NCBI GenBank assembly: GCA_030696305.1 | Contig: JAUYSP010000056.1 | Coordinates: 1 to 64,000 of the forward strand | DNA: 64,000 nt | From: Legionellaceae bacterium | GTDB taxonomy: Bacteria; Pseudomonadota; Gammaproteobacteria; Legionellales; Legionellaceae | Reading direction: 5' to 3' | Shown here: piece after piece, positions 8,571 through 17,582 of the stretch | How positions within the stretch are numbered: the stretch's first letter is position 1 | How the letters are laid out: every line of letters starts with the position of its first letter | Translations under genes and position numbers: made by a program | Notes under the pieces: model-generated | What the model saw: the letters and a program-made list of their open reading frames with translations, nothing else | The model's database searches: none | Told to the model about the DNA's origin: nothing

Positions 8571-10040
8571 ATGAAGTATAGCGATCTTCGAGATTTTATT
8601 GCTCAATTAGAAGCGCGGGATTTATTGAAACGTATTGACTACCCGGTATCGCCCTATCTTGAAATGACTGCCGTCAGTGATCGCGTGTTGCGTGCTGGCG
8701 GTCCTGCGTTATTATTTACTAATCCCAAAAATAGCACTATGCCAGTTCTGACTAATTTGTTTGGAACAGTCGAACGCGTCGCTTTAGGCATGGGTGAGGA
8801 ATCCATTGATGCGTTGCGCGAAGTAGGTTTGTTATTAGCGGCATTAAAAGAGCCTGAACCTCCAAAAGGATTTAAAGACGCGTTTAGTAAATTGCCTTTA
8901 CTTAAGCAAGCGCTCAATATGGCGCCTAAATACGTTAATCGAGCGCTTTGTCAAACACATGTTATCGAAGGAGATGATGTTGATTTAACAACATTACCTA
9001 TTCAAACTTGTTGGCCAGAAGATGCGGCTCCTTTGATTACTTGGGGGTTAGTGACTACTAAAGGTCCTTTGCAAACGCGCGAAAACATGGGCGTATATCG
9101 TCAGCAAGTGATTAATAAAAATCAACTCATCATGCGTTGGCTCTCACATCGAGGAGGGGCGCTGGATTATTTGGCTTGGCAAGAGGCTCATCCTGGCGAA
9201 CGTTTTCCAGTAGCTGTTACGCTAGGTGCTGATCCAGCTACGATACTCGCGGCGGTCACGCCCGTGCCTGATTCGTTGTCAGAATATGCATTTGCTGGAT
9301 TACTAAGGGGGCAACGTTCGCAACTAGTTCGTTGCATCGGTTCTGACTTACATGTTTCTGCAAGCGCAGAAATTATTTTGGAAGGGTACCTTGAACCTGG
9401 TGTTGAAGCACCAGAAGGGCCTTTTGGTGATCACACGGGGTATTACAATGAAATACAATCGTTTCCTGTGTTTACTGTCGAACGCATTACGCATCGAGAT
9501 GATCCTATTTATTTGAGTACTTATACCGGTCGACCACCCGATGAGCCGGCAATGCTGGGTCTGGCATTAAACGAAGTTTTTGTACCGTTATTGCAAAAAC
9601 AATTCCCAGAGATTGTTGATTTTTATTTGCCTCCAGAAGGGTGTTCTTATCGTTTGGCTGTTGTCACGATTAAAAAGCAATATCCAGGGCATGCGAAACG
9701 CGTAATGATGGCGGTCTGGTCTTTTTTAAGACAATTTATGTACACGAAATTTGTGATCGTGTGTGACGATGATATCAATGCTCGCCATTGGCCTGATGTT
9801 ATTTGGGCCATGACAACTCGAATGGATCCATTGCGAGATACAGTTATGATTGATAATACCCCCATCGATTATTTGGATTTTGCGTCGCCAGTGTCAGGTT
9901 TAGGTTCTAAAATGGGATTGGATGCTACCAGTAAATGGCCAGGTGAAACACAACGAGAATGGGGGCGTTCGATTCAGATGGATAATGATGTTCTAGCTCG
10001 TGTTGACGAATTTTGGTCGCAACTGGGATTGTCATTGTGA
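8571..10040 (+). CDS. ubiD: UbiD-type 3-polyprenyl-4-hydroxybenzoate decarboxylase
   Basis: 489 residues, full length. It decarboxylates 3-polyprenyl-4-hydroxybenzoate in ubiquinone synthesis using prenylated FMN. The prFMN supplier UbiX is encoded separately at 43832-44425. Family blocks are present: [36 protein letters not shown] (cofactor/metal region with the catalytic E-x-P and D-H) and the C-terminal [16 protein letters not shown]. It follows rho by 5 nt and overlaps the next gene by GTGA, forming a tight rho-ubiD-reductase unit. Confidence 0.95.
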   Translation: MKYSDLRDFIAQLEARDLLKRIDYPVSPYLEMTAVSDRVLRAGGPALLFTNPKNSTMPVLTNLFGTVERVALGMGEESIDALREVGLLLAALKEPEPPKGFKDAFSKLPLLKQALNMAPKYVNRALCQTHVIEGDDVDLTTLPIQTCWPEDAAPLITWGLVTTKGPLQTRENMGVYRQQVINKNQLIMRWLSHRGGALDYLAWQEAHPGERFPVAVTLGADPATILAAVTPVPDSLSEYAFAGLLRGQRSQLVRCIGSDLHVSASAEIILEGYLEPGVEAPEGPFGDHTGYYNEIQSFPVFTVERITHRDDPIYLSTYTGRPPDEPAMLGLALNEVFVPLLQKQFPEIVDFYLPPEGCSYRLAVVTIKKQYPGHAKRVMMAVWSFLRQFMYTKFVIVCDDDINARHWPDVIWAMTTRMDPLRDTVMIDNTPIDYLDFASPVSGLGSKMGLDATSKWPGETQREWGRSIQMDNDVLARVDEFWSQLGLSL

Positions 10041-10726
10041 GTATCATAGAAACCTATGCTGAAATTGAAAAAGTTGTGCCATTAACAAATACGTTGCTGC
10101 AATTTTTTCTTAAGCCAGAACGCTATATTGATTACCAAGCCGGACAATATTTACAAATAATTACAAACCAAGAGAACTACAATTATTCAATTGCAAATGC
10201 ACCCCTTGGTACGCATCGTTATGAATTACATATACGACATAATCGTGAGCACATTAAAAATCAGATGATGTTGGCCACTATGGAACAAAGCAATCGAATT
10301 TTAATTCAACTTCCCTTAGGAAACAGTTCCATTTATCGTTTAAATCCAACAAAACCTATTATTTTTATTGCTGTAGGTACCGGCTTTGCGCCTATTAAAG
10401 CTATAATTGAACAACTATTTGCTGATAAAGATACGCGTCGCAAGATCTTATTGTGGAGTGTTAATACACAGCAAGATTTATACATGAATGAAAAAGCTTC
10501 GCAATGGCAAAAGGATTGTACCTCTTTTAGTTACGTACCTTATTTGTTCAAATCAAGTGAAAATTCGCTTATTTCAGTCATTAACAAGCAATGCGCTAAC
10601 CTAGATGAATATCAAATTGTTATGAATGGTCCTTTTGATTTAATGTATATTATACGTGATGCATTACTTGCTGAAGGTTTAGCTCGAGAAAACTTATTTT
10701 CAGATGCGTTTAGTTTTGAATCGTAG
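10037..10726 (+). CDS. flavin reductase / ferredoxin-NADP reductase-like protein (Fre-like)
   Basis: 229 residues of the FNR superfamily: an FAD/flavin barrel (YQAGQYLQI near 33-41) and a nucleotide domain with GTGFAP near 118-123. I start at GTG 10037, which overlaps the ubiD stop (GTGA); the upstream in-frame codons lie inside ubiD. The ubiD-fre order matches that in enterobacteria, where Fre reduces free flavins with NAD(P)H. The usual flavin-binding R-x-Y-S is Y-N-Y-S here, so the arginine is missing, and the C-terminus is short on recognisable specificity motifs. The function may therefore differ from classical Fre. The next small gene follows after 9 nt. Confidence 0.75.
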   Translation: MSIIETYAEIEKVVPLTNTLLQFFLKPERYIDYQAGQYLQIITNQENYNYSIANAPLGTHRYELHIRHNREHIKNQMMLATMEQSNRILIQLPLGNSSIYRLNPTKPIIFIAVGTGFAPIKAIIEQLFADKDTRRKILLWSVNTQQDLYMNEKASQWQKDCTSFSYVPYLFKSSENSLISVINKQCANLDEYQIVMNGPFDLMYIIRDALLAEGLARENLFSDAFSFES

Positions 10727-10735
10727 GAGAACACT

Positions 10736-10930
10736 ATGGAAACGTTTTACCAATTATTAGGATTAGCAGGCGCGGGTTTAGTGATTTGGTTTCTGTATAG
10801 AGCAATTAAAGGACGTCCAGAGCAATTTAGTCGTGAAAAACTAAGTAAGAGCTTTTCGAGTATGGGTGTATTAGGTTTAATATTAATCGTCTTTGTGGCG
10901 TTATTAATTGTTTTAGCTCGTCATACTTGA
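10736..10930 (+). CDS. small two-helix membrane protein, unknown function
   Basis: 64 residues with two hydrophobic stretches (about 6-24 and 43-61) separated by a basic segment (RAIKGRPEQFSREKLSKS), so it is probably a hairpin in the inner membrane with the loop in the cytoplasm. It is preceded by an AGGAGAA Shine-Dalgarno site overlapping the region just after the reductase stop, which supports real expression. I recognise no family. It ends 13 nt from the convergent hspQ. Confidence 0.65.
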   Translation: METFYQLLGLAGAGLVIWFLYRAIKGRPEQFSREKLSKSFSSMGVLGLILIVFVALLIVLARHT

Positions 10931-10943
10931 TGAAATCACGCGT

Positions 10944-11279
10944 TTAATGCCGATGTAAAAGCGTTCGATATTTATTTTTTTGCAGTACTAAATGATCTTC
11001 AACTTGGGGATTATTAATAGTCAGCTGCGACGAATCCCCGGCTAATAGGGGTTCTTCGACATACGTTTCTTGGCTGCATCCATCTACTAATAATCGATAC
11101 CACGGATTTTGTGTGGAGAAGTCGCGCTTACAGGCTTGTGGATTATAACGTCCGGATGGCTGAAATAAAGGATCCGCATCTATTATCACTGCGCGATATC
11201 CTTGGCGCTGATGGATTACAAGCTCTCCGATATTAAATTTAGCCCTTTTTATCTTTGCTTTCTCATCTGCTGAGCTCAT
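10944..11279 (-). CDS. hspQ: heat shock protein HspQ (hemimethylated-DNA-binding / YccV-like)
   Basis: 111 residues. The HspQ/YccV domain is recognisable by FNIGELVIHQRQGYRAVIIDAD near the start and by NPWYRLLVDG, then YVEEPLL, in the middle. HspQ modulates Lon proteolysis and affects DnaA stability in E. coli. There is a short charged N-terminal extension (about 12 residues) before the domain. Convergent with the small membrane protein gene. map lies 60 nt upstream in the same direction. Confidence 0.9.
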   Translation of the reverse strand: MSSADEKAKIKRAKFNIGELVIHQRQGYRAVIIDADPLFQPSGRYNPQACKRDFSTQNPWYRLLVDGCSQETYVEEPLLAGDSSQLTINNPQVEDHLVLQKNKYRTLLHRH

Positions 11280-11339
11280 CGATTCCTCCCTGCGCGTTAT
11301 CTAATTTATCGGCAACAGTGGAATAATCTTAAGTTAATT

Positions 11340-12125
11340 TTAACCTAACAATAAATCTTGCTCTTCTTTTCGCAAAGTCAGTATTTCAACACCAGTTTTG
11401 GTTACTAAGAGCGTATGTTCCCATTGAGCAGATAACTTTCGATCTTTAGTGACAGCGATATCCCAACCATCTTTAGTTAAATGTTTTACCTCAGCACGAC
11501 CTTGGTTAATCATAGGCTCAATAGTAAATGTCATGCCCTCTTGTAATGCAAGCCCTGTGCCTGGAGTGCCATAATGCATCACTTGCGGATCTTCATGCAT
11601 TTTCTGCCCGATGCCATGACCACAGTATTCTCGGACAACAGTATAGTTGTTTTGGGTAGCATGTGATTGAATAGCATGGCCTATATCGCCTAAAGTTGCA
11701 TTCGGTTTTACGACAGCTATTCCTTTATAAAGGCATTGCTGTGTCACATCAACAAGACGTTTCGCGTGCGCTGCCACGTCACCAATACAAAACATTTTGC
11801 TGCTATCGCCATAATAGCCCTCATAGATAACTGTAATATCAACATTAACGATATCACCTTTTTTCAATACTTGCTTATCTGATGGCATACCATGACAAAT
11901 CACATGATTAAGAGACGTATTCACTGAATACGGGTAGCCATATTGACCTTTACTACCCGGAATAGCTTTTAATGTGTTTCGGATATAATCCTCACAGAAT
12001 TGATCAATTGCCATAGTGGTTATGCCGGGTTCAATAATCTCACTAACCGCTTCCAAAACTTGAGCTGTCAAGCGACCAGCAATGCGCATTTTCTCTATTT
12101 GTTCAGGTGTTTTGATTGATATCAT
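11340..12125 (-). CDS. map: methionine aminopeptidase, type I
   Basis: 261 residues, family length without an N-terminal zinc extension. It removes the initiator methionine from nascent proteins. The five metal ligands are visible in order: D in VNVDITV, D in YYGDSSK, H in GHGIGQ, E in TIEPMI and E in QWEHT. The substrate histidine lies in NHVICHG. The gene is read leftward away from the small orphan gene at 12317 across a 191-bp divergent intergenic region. It is not next to rpsB here, unlike in many gammaproteobacteria. Confidence 0.96.
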   Translation of the reverse strand: MISIKTPEQIEKMRIAGRLTAQVLEAVSEIIEPGITTMAIDQFCEDYIRNTLKAIPGSKGQYGYPYSVNTSLNHVICHGMPSDKQVLKKGDIVNVDITVIYEGYYGDSSKMFCIGDVAAHAKRLVDVTQQCLYKGIAVVKPNATLGDIGHAIQSHATQNNYTVVREYCGHGIGQKMHEDPQVMHYGTPGTGLALQEGMTFTIEPMINQGRAEVKHLTKDGWDIAVTKDRKLSAQWEHTLLVTKTGVEILTLRKEEQDLLLG

Positions 12126-12316
12126 GGAGTTATTGCCTTTAGGAGATGTTGGCTATCAATATTAATTTTAACAAACATTCAGTCTATTAAACAATTATTT
12201 TTGGGGAATATGCTTAAATCAAATTTTCAGTACAACGTGATGGTAATAAAGTTTAGGTGGATTTATTTGCGTCATTGTGTTAAAATACAGTCATTTAGTC
12301 GATTGGTTTTACATCT

Positions 12317-12685
12317 ATGCCTGGTAATGTTAGAGTGTTTTCGGTTAATACTGACGAAGAATATGCAGATTATCTGCGAAATCGTAGCATTCCGCCTGAG
12401 TTACAATTGCGAACACCTCATGAAATTTTTCGCGAGCGTAGTGAATTGATTTATTTATTTTGGTTGGAGATGAACCGATTAGAGCACTCTTTAGATCCAT
12501 CTCTTTTTTTATTGATTAAGCCGTTACGAGATGGAACTCGAATCATTATTGATTCATCAAATAGTGCATTTCAACTCTATAATATGTTTGCGAGACCGCC
12601 CACTTTTAACAACAATGCTAATAACGATAACAACCCAGAACAAGTTTGTTCGAATAATAGGTCGTTTAGGCCCGCGATGCTTTAG
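12317..12685 (+). CDS. orphan 122-residue protein with Asn-rich tail
   Basis: No family recognised. The N-terminal 85 residues look like a compact soluble domain (YADYLRNR, FRERSELIYLFWLEMNRLE, RDGTRIIIDSSNSAFQLY). The tail from about residue 94 is rich in Asn (FNNNANNDNNPEQ) and probably disordered. A possible -10 (TAAAAT, 12281-12286) lies upstream; no strong Shine-Dalgarno. The overlapping frame at 12201-12449 is a worse candidate. Its TAG stop shares bases with the TAA stop of convergent spoVR. In a Legionellales genome a lineage-specific or secreted protein is possible, but nothing in the sequence proves it. Confidence 0.6.
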   Translation: MPGNVRVFSVNTDEEYADYLRNRSIPPELQLRTPHEIFRERSELIYLFWLEMNRLEHSLDPSLFLLIKPLRDGTRIIIDSSNSAFQLYNMFARPPTFNNNANNDNNPEQVCSNNRSFRPAML

Positions 12686-14211
12686 GGTATTGGTGGCGTA
12701 GTTGGTGTTTTAGTTTCTTTTGATGGGCATTGATGTTCTGCGACTACGTCACCGTTATCGTCAATTACTTTGAGAGTAATTGGAAATTTCCATAAACTAT
12801 AAAGATGCTTTAAAACTTCCATTGTTGTTTTACCTAACGGAATACGATTACGTTGGGTATAATGCAAAATTAGCCCTCTATCGCCTTCTAGGTCCACTGA
12901 AAAAACTTGAATATCCGGCTCTTGATTACCTAAATTATATTGACCGGATAATACATCTCTTATTTTTTGATAGCCTGACTCGTTATGAATTGCGCCGATA
13001 GAATATTGAGATTGGCGATCATCATCAATTATGTGAAATAATTTTAAATCGCGAATTATTTTCGGTGATAAATATTGAGCCACAAAACTCTCATCTTTAT
13101 AATAGCGCATCGCAGTGTCTAAACTGCTGAGCCAGTCAGTATTTACTAAGTCAGGAAACCAGCGTTTGTCTTCGTCCGAAGGATTTTCACAAATGCGGCG
13201 AATGTCTTGCATCATATGATATCCCAATGTATAGGGATTGATACCGTTGTAATAGGGACTATTATAAGATGGTTGCATGATGACGTTGGTATGTGTTTGC
13301 AAAATTTCTAGCATGAACTCATCAGTAACTAGTTTTTCGTCATACAGAGCGTGAAGTAAAGTGTAATGCCAAAAACAGGCCCACCCTTCATTCATAACTT
13401 TAGTTTGTTGTTGTGGGTAAAAATACTGAGCTATTTTTCTTACAATTCGTATGATTTCACGCTGCCAAGTTTTTAACAAAGGCGCGTTTTTCTCAAGAAA
13501 ATAGAGGATGTTTTCTTGTGGCTCTGTGGGGAATCGTTGTTTTTTATTTGAATTATTGGCATGAGAGTCCTTCGGTATAGTGCGCCATAATTCGTTCACC
13601 TCTGATTGCAAGTAATGCTCTCGATTTTGTTGACGAATTTTTTCTTCTTGAATGGATAGTGCAGGAGGATGTTTATAGCGATCGACCCCATAATTCATTA
13701 ACGCATGGCATGAATCCAAAATACTTTCTACCTCGGCTATCCCATAGCGTTCTTCACATTCACTGATGTAATTTTTAGCAAATACAAGATAATCAATAAT
13801 TGCATCAGCAGAAGTCCACATTTTAAATAAATAATTATTTTTAAAAAATGAGTTATGTCCGTAGCAAGCATGAGCAATCACTAATGCTTGCACGGCAATC
13901 GTATTCTCTTCCATAAGATAGGAGACGCACGGATTCGAATTGATTACCAACTCGTAGGCCAATCCCATCGCGCCACGTTGATAGTTTTTTTCAACGGACA
14001 CGAAATGCTTACCAAACGACCAATGACTATAATTGATTGGCATCCCTACTGAAGCATAAGCATCAATCATTTGTTCTGCTGAAATCATTTCGATTTGATT
14101 GGGGTAGGTATCGAGCTTGAAGTCCTTGGCAATGCGACTAATCTCTCGATCATAGGCTTCCAACAATTCAAATGTCCATTCAGCACCAGTGGATAACGGT
14201 TTTTTCTTCAT
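12682..14211 (-). CDS. SpoVR family protein (YcgB-like)
   Basis: 509 residues, matching E. coli YcgB and Bacillus SpoVR in length and blocks (NYSHWSFGKHF, MGLAYELVINSNPC, ACYGHNSFFKNN, MNEGWACFWHY, YNPY-type NGINPYTLGY). It is a soluble protein of unknown biochemical function linked to stress and spore-coat processes in other species. The start overlaps the yeaH stop by 4 nt (ATGA), so the two are translationally coupled. It is the third gene of the prkA-yeaH-spoVR unit. Its TAA overlaps the stop of the convergent gene at 12317-12685, leaving no room for a separate terminator. Confidence 0.92.
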   Translation of the reverse strand: MKKKPLSTGAEWTFELLEAYDREISRIAKDFKLDTYPNQIEMISAEQMIDAYASVGMPINYSHWSFGKHFVSVEKNYQRGAMGLAYELVINSNPCVSYLMEENTIAVQALVIAHACYGHNSFFKNNYLFKMWTSADAIIDYLVFAKNYISECEERYGIAEVESILDSCHALMNYGVDRYKHPPALSIQEEKIRQQNREHYLQSEVNELWRTIPKDSHANNSNKKQRFPTEPQENILYFLEKNAPLLKTWQREIIRIVRKIAQYFYPQQQTKVMNEGWACFWHYTLLHALYDEKLVTDEFMLEILQTHTNVIMQPSYNSPYYNGINPYTLGYHMMQDIRRICENPSDEDKRWFPDLVNTDWLSSLDTAMRYYKDESFVAQYLSPKIIRDLKLFHIIDDDRQSQYSIGAIHNESGYQKIRDVLSGQYNLGNQEPDIQVFSVDLEGDRGLILHYTQRNRIPLGKTTMEVLKHLYSLWKFPITLKVIDDNGDVVAEHQCPSKETKTPTTPPIP

Positions 14212-15470
14212 ACTGTTTTCCTTTTGAATAATTCCCGAAAAACAGGGTAAATATTGGCTACATTATCAATATTTTCCATGGCAAAGTTAGGGTATTGTTT
14301 TTGAATGTGTTCATACACTTCCCATAAGCTTTGATGATGTCTAGGCATGATTTCAATGTATGCAAAATATTGTGCAAGAGGCATAATTTTATCACGCATC
14401 AATTCAAAGCAATAAGGCGAATCTGCATTCCAGTTGTCCCCATCGGAGGCTTGTGCCACATATATATTCCAAGCGGCTGGATTATAGCGTTTTTCAATTG
14501 TGGTACTGAGTAATTCTAATGCGCTAGAAACAACCGTTCCGCCGGTTTCACGAGAATAGAAAAAATCGTTTTCATCAACTTCTTTAGCGGATGTGTGATG
14601 ACGAATAAACACTAATTCAATTTTGGCGTAATTTCGTTTAAGAAATAAATACAATAAGATGAAAAAGCGTTTAGCAATATCTTTTTTTGCTTCATCCATC
14701 GAGCCAGATACGTCCATGAGACAAAACATAACTGCTTGAGTGGTTGGTGCTGGAATTCGAACGCGATTATTGTATCGTAAATCAATGGAGTCAATAAAAG
14801 GAACGGCGATTACTTTCTTTTTGAGGACGTCAATTTCATTCAATAAATCATCTAGCCGTTTTTTATCTGGTTTTGATTGCGATTCTAGATCCTGAAGTTC
14901 CTTTTCGGCTTCACGTAGACGCCGCTTATAGGAGGAACCAAAGGCCATGCGTCGGCCAGTTGCTTGTCGCATCGAGCGTAATATATTGATGTTTGTTGGA
15001 ATTCCAGTGGTTGTAACGCCAGCACGAACTGTTTTAAATGTGTTAATTTGAGCTAATTCTTTTTTCACAAGATCAGGTAACTCGAGATCTTCAAAATACA
15101 TTTCTAAAAATTCTTCTCTTGATAACTGAAAAACAAAGTCATCATTGCCTTCACCTGTATTACTTGCTTCAGAGCCATCGCCATCTGCGCTGTTTTGGTT
15201 AGGCCGGTTCACTCTATCACCACTTATGAATTGATCATTACCGGGTAAAATGCGTTCGACCTGTCCACCTTGTCCTTGTTGAAATCGGGGTTCGGTGATA
15301 TCTTTTGAGGGAATCGTAATTTGTTCGCCTTGATCGATTTCAGTAATGCTCCGCTTACCGATGGCATCAAATACGGCACGTTTTATTTGTTGCTTATAGC
15401 GAAGTAAAAAGCGCCGTCGATTGACGGTGCTTTTATTTCGCGCTTTTCTTCGATCAATAAGTTGTGTCAT
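14208..15470 (-). CDS. yeaH: YeaH/YhbH family protein (DUF444, VWA-like)
   Basis: 420 residues, normal for DUF444. N-terminal basic segment (IDRRKARNKSTVNRRRFLLRYK), an acidic low-complexity linker near 95-110 (DGDGSEASNTGEGNDD), and a von Willebrand A-like domain with the MIDAS-type D-V-S-G-S-M around 253-258, RHHT and ETGGT. Such proteins act with the PrkA kinase; the MIDAS motif suggests metal-dependent protein binding. It lies between prkA (60 nt upstream) and spoVR (4-nt overlap downstream). Confidence 0.93.
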   Translation of the reverse strand: MTQLIDRRKARNKSTVNRRRFLLRYKQQIKRAVFDAIGKRSITEIDQGEQITIPSKDITEPRFQQGQGGQVERILPGNDQFISGDRVNRPNQNSADGDGSEASNTGEGNDDFVFQLSREEFLEMYFEDLELPDLVKKELAQINTFKTVRAGVTTTGIPTNINILRSMRQATGRRMAFGSSYKRRLREAEKELQDLESQSKPDKKRLDDLLNEIDVLKKKVIAVPFIDSIDLRYNNRVRIPAPTTQAVMFCLMDVSGSMDEAKKDIAKRFFILLYLFLKRNYAKIELVFIRHHTSAKEVDENDFFYSRETGGTVVSSALELLSTTIEKRYNPAAWNIYVAQASDGDNWNADSPYCFELMRDKIMPLAQYFAYIEIMPRHHQSLWEVYEHIQKQYPNFAMENIDNVANIYPVFRELFKRKTV

Positions 15471-15530
15471 AGCGATTACCCACTTTATTAGATTTCTTTT
15501 GAAAACAACCGACTGTGTCTCAAAAAGAAT

Positions 15531-17462
15531 CTATTGTGATTTACGTACTCGTAAATACCATTCGCAAAGTAATCTAACTTGTTTACGGGTGTAGCCTTTA
15601 TCGACCATGCGAGCAATGAATTCTTCATGTTTCTTTTTGTCATCTTCTGATGCTTTCGCATTAAAGGAAATAACGGGTAACAAGTCCTCTGTATTGGAAA
15701 ACATTTTTTTCTCAATGACAGAGCGTAATTTTTCATAACTATTCCATTTAGGATTATTTCCTTGATTATTCGCCCGAGCTCGTAAAACAAAGTTCACTAC
15801 TTCATTACGAAAATCTTTAGGATTTGAAATGCCCGCAGGTTTTTCAATTTTTTCGAGATCTGCATTCAATGCAGCACGATCAAAAATTTCTCCGGTATCG
15901 GGATCACGATAATCCTGATCTTGAATCCAAAAATCGGCATACGTAATGTAGCGATCAAAAATATTTTGGCCATATTCCGAATACGATTCGAGATAAGCTG
16001 TTTGAATTTCTTTACCAATAAACTCCACATACTTAGGCGATAAAAATTCTTTTATAAAGGATAAATATTTTTCATGTATTTCTTGCGGAAGTTGTTCTTG
16101 TTCAATTTGTCTTTCCAAAATATAGAGTAAATGAACGGGATTGGCTGCAATTTCCGCGTGATCAAAATTGAATACTTTGGATAAAATCTTAAAGGCAAAT
16201 CGAGTAGAAATACCATTCATCCCTTCATCTACGCCTGCATAATCGCGATATTCCTGATACGATTTTGCTTTCGGATCCGTGTCTTTTAGACTTTCACCAT
16301 TATACACGCGCAATTTGGAGTAAATGCTTGAATTTTGTGGTTCTTTTAATCGGGTTAAGACTGAAAACTGAGCTAACATATTCAATGTACCCGGTGCACA
16401 GGGCGATTGAACAAGTGAACTTGTGTCCAATAGCTTTTGATAGATCTTAATTTCTTCGGAAACGCGTAAACAATAAGGTACTTTAACGATATTAATTCTA
16501 TCGATGAAAGCTTCATTATTTTTATTATTTCTAAATGTTTGCCATTCTGATTCATTTGAGTGAGCGAGTATAATGCCTTCAAACGGGATAGAAGATAAGC
16601 CCTCTGTGGGATTATAATTTCCCTCTTGTGTGGCTGTAAGCAATGGATGTAGCACTTTAATCGGTGCTTTAAACATTTCCACAAACTCAAGTAAACCACG
16701 GTTTGCTCGGCATAATCCGCCAGAATAACTATAGGCATCAGGATCATCTTGTGAATACTCTTCGAGTTTGCGAATATCCACTTTACCAACAAGCGAGGAA
16801 ATATCTTGGTTGTTTTCATCACCAGGTTCTGTTTTGGCCACAGCAATTTGTTTCATTCGTGATGGCTTAACTTTGATTACTTTGAATTGGCTTATATCAC
16901 CATTGAATTCCTGTAAACGTTTTACAGCCCAGGGAGACATAATATAGCGAAGATAACGTTTAGGAATGCCATATTTTTCAAATAAAATAGCGGCGTCTTC
17001 TTCTGGATTGAATAAACATAGGGGCGATTCATGCACTGGAGAGCCTTTGATAGCGTAAATAGGCGTTTTTTCCATTAAATCTTTTAGTTTTTCAGCTAAA
17101 GAGGATTTTCCACCACCCACTGGACCCAGTAGATAAAGCACCTGTTTTACTTCTTCTAATCCCTGGGCAGCATGTTTTAAGAAGCCAACAATTTGCTCTA
17201 TAGGTTCTTCCATACCGTAAAATTCATCAAATACACGATAATGTTGAATGACTTTATTGGAAAAAATTCGAGACAAAACAGGATCGTGGCGTGTATCAAT
17301 TTCTTCGGGTTCGCCGATCGCCATCAATAAGCGCTGTGCTGGATTGGCATATACAGAAGGATCTGTTTTGCACAGCTCCAAGTATTTGTCGAGGCTTAAC
17401 TCTTCTTCTTTATTATTTTCGAATCGATGAGTGTAATTTTCTAAAAAATCCTTCGTGCTCAT
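15531..17462 (-). CDS. prkA: PrkA-family serine protein kinase (YeaG-like)
   Basis: 643 residues. AAA+-like N-terminal ATPase with P-loop GPVGGGKSS at 113-121 and a C-terminal PrkA kinase domain (NPKDFRNEVVNFVLRARA, FSNTEDLLPVISFNAK, RKQVRLLCEWYLRVRKS). I start at ATG 17462, preceded by a strong GGAGGGG; the extra upstream ATG at 17501 would add 13 non-conserved residues. In enterobacteria YeaG is an RpoS-linked stress and nitrogen-starvation kinase partnered with YeaH. It heads the leftward prkA-yeaH-spoVR operon and is divergent from pepN. Confidence 0.95.
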   Translation of the reverse strand: MSTKDFLENYTHRFENNKEEELSLDKYLELCKTDPSVYANPAQRLLMAIGEPEEIDTRHDPVLSRIFSNKVIQHYRVFDEFYGMEEPIEQIVGFLKHAAQGLEEVKQVLYLLGPVGGGKSSLAEKLKDLMEKTPIYAIKGSPVHESPLCLFNPEEDAAILFEKYGIPKRYLRYIMSPWAVKRLQEFNGDISQFKVIKVKPSRMKQIAVAKTEPGDENNQDISSLVGKVDIRKLEEYSQDDPDAYSYSGGLCRANRGLLEFVEMFKAPIKVLHPLLTATQEGNYNPTEGLSSIPFEGIILAHSNESEWQTFRNNKNNEAFIDRINIVKVPYCLRVSEEIKIYQKLLDTSSLVQSPCAPGTLNMLAQFSVLTRLKEPQNSSIYSKLRVYNGESLKDTDPKAKSYQEYRDYAGVDEGMNGISTRFAFKILSKVFNFDHAEIAANPVHLLYILERQIEQEQLPQEIHEKYLSFIKEFLSPKYVEFIGKEIQTAYLESYSEYGQNIFDRYITYADFWIQDQDYRDPDTGEIFDRAALNADLEKIEKPAGISNPKDFRNEVVNFVLRARANNQGNNPKWNSYEKLRSVIEKKMFSNTEDLLPVISFNAKASEDDKKKHEEFIARMVDKGYTRKQVRLLCEWYLRVRKSQ

Positions 17463-17582
17463 GACTATCCCCTCCATACTTGGGAAAAAAAGCTTCCACA
17501 TAGTGTCAGTATAGAATGAAATTACATATACTTCTATTTTTATCAGGATTTTGGATGATCCTGTTTACTTGCGGAGTAGCTC

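Noticed and set aside
12201-12449. 82-residue frame overlapping the start of the 12317 gene
   Set aside because: Begins in the AT-rich divergent promoter region and has no coding character; the 12317-12685 frame is longer and more protein-like.
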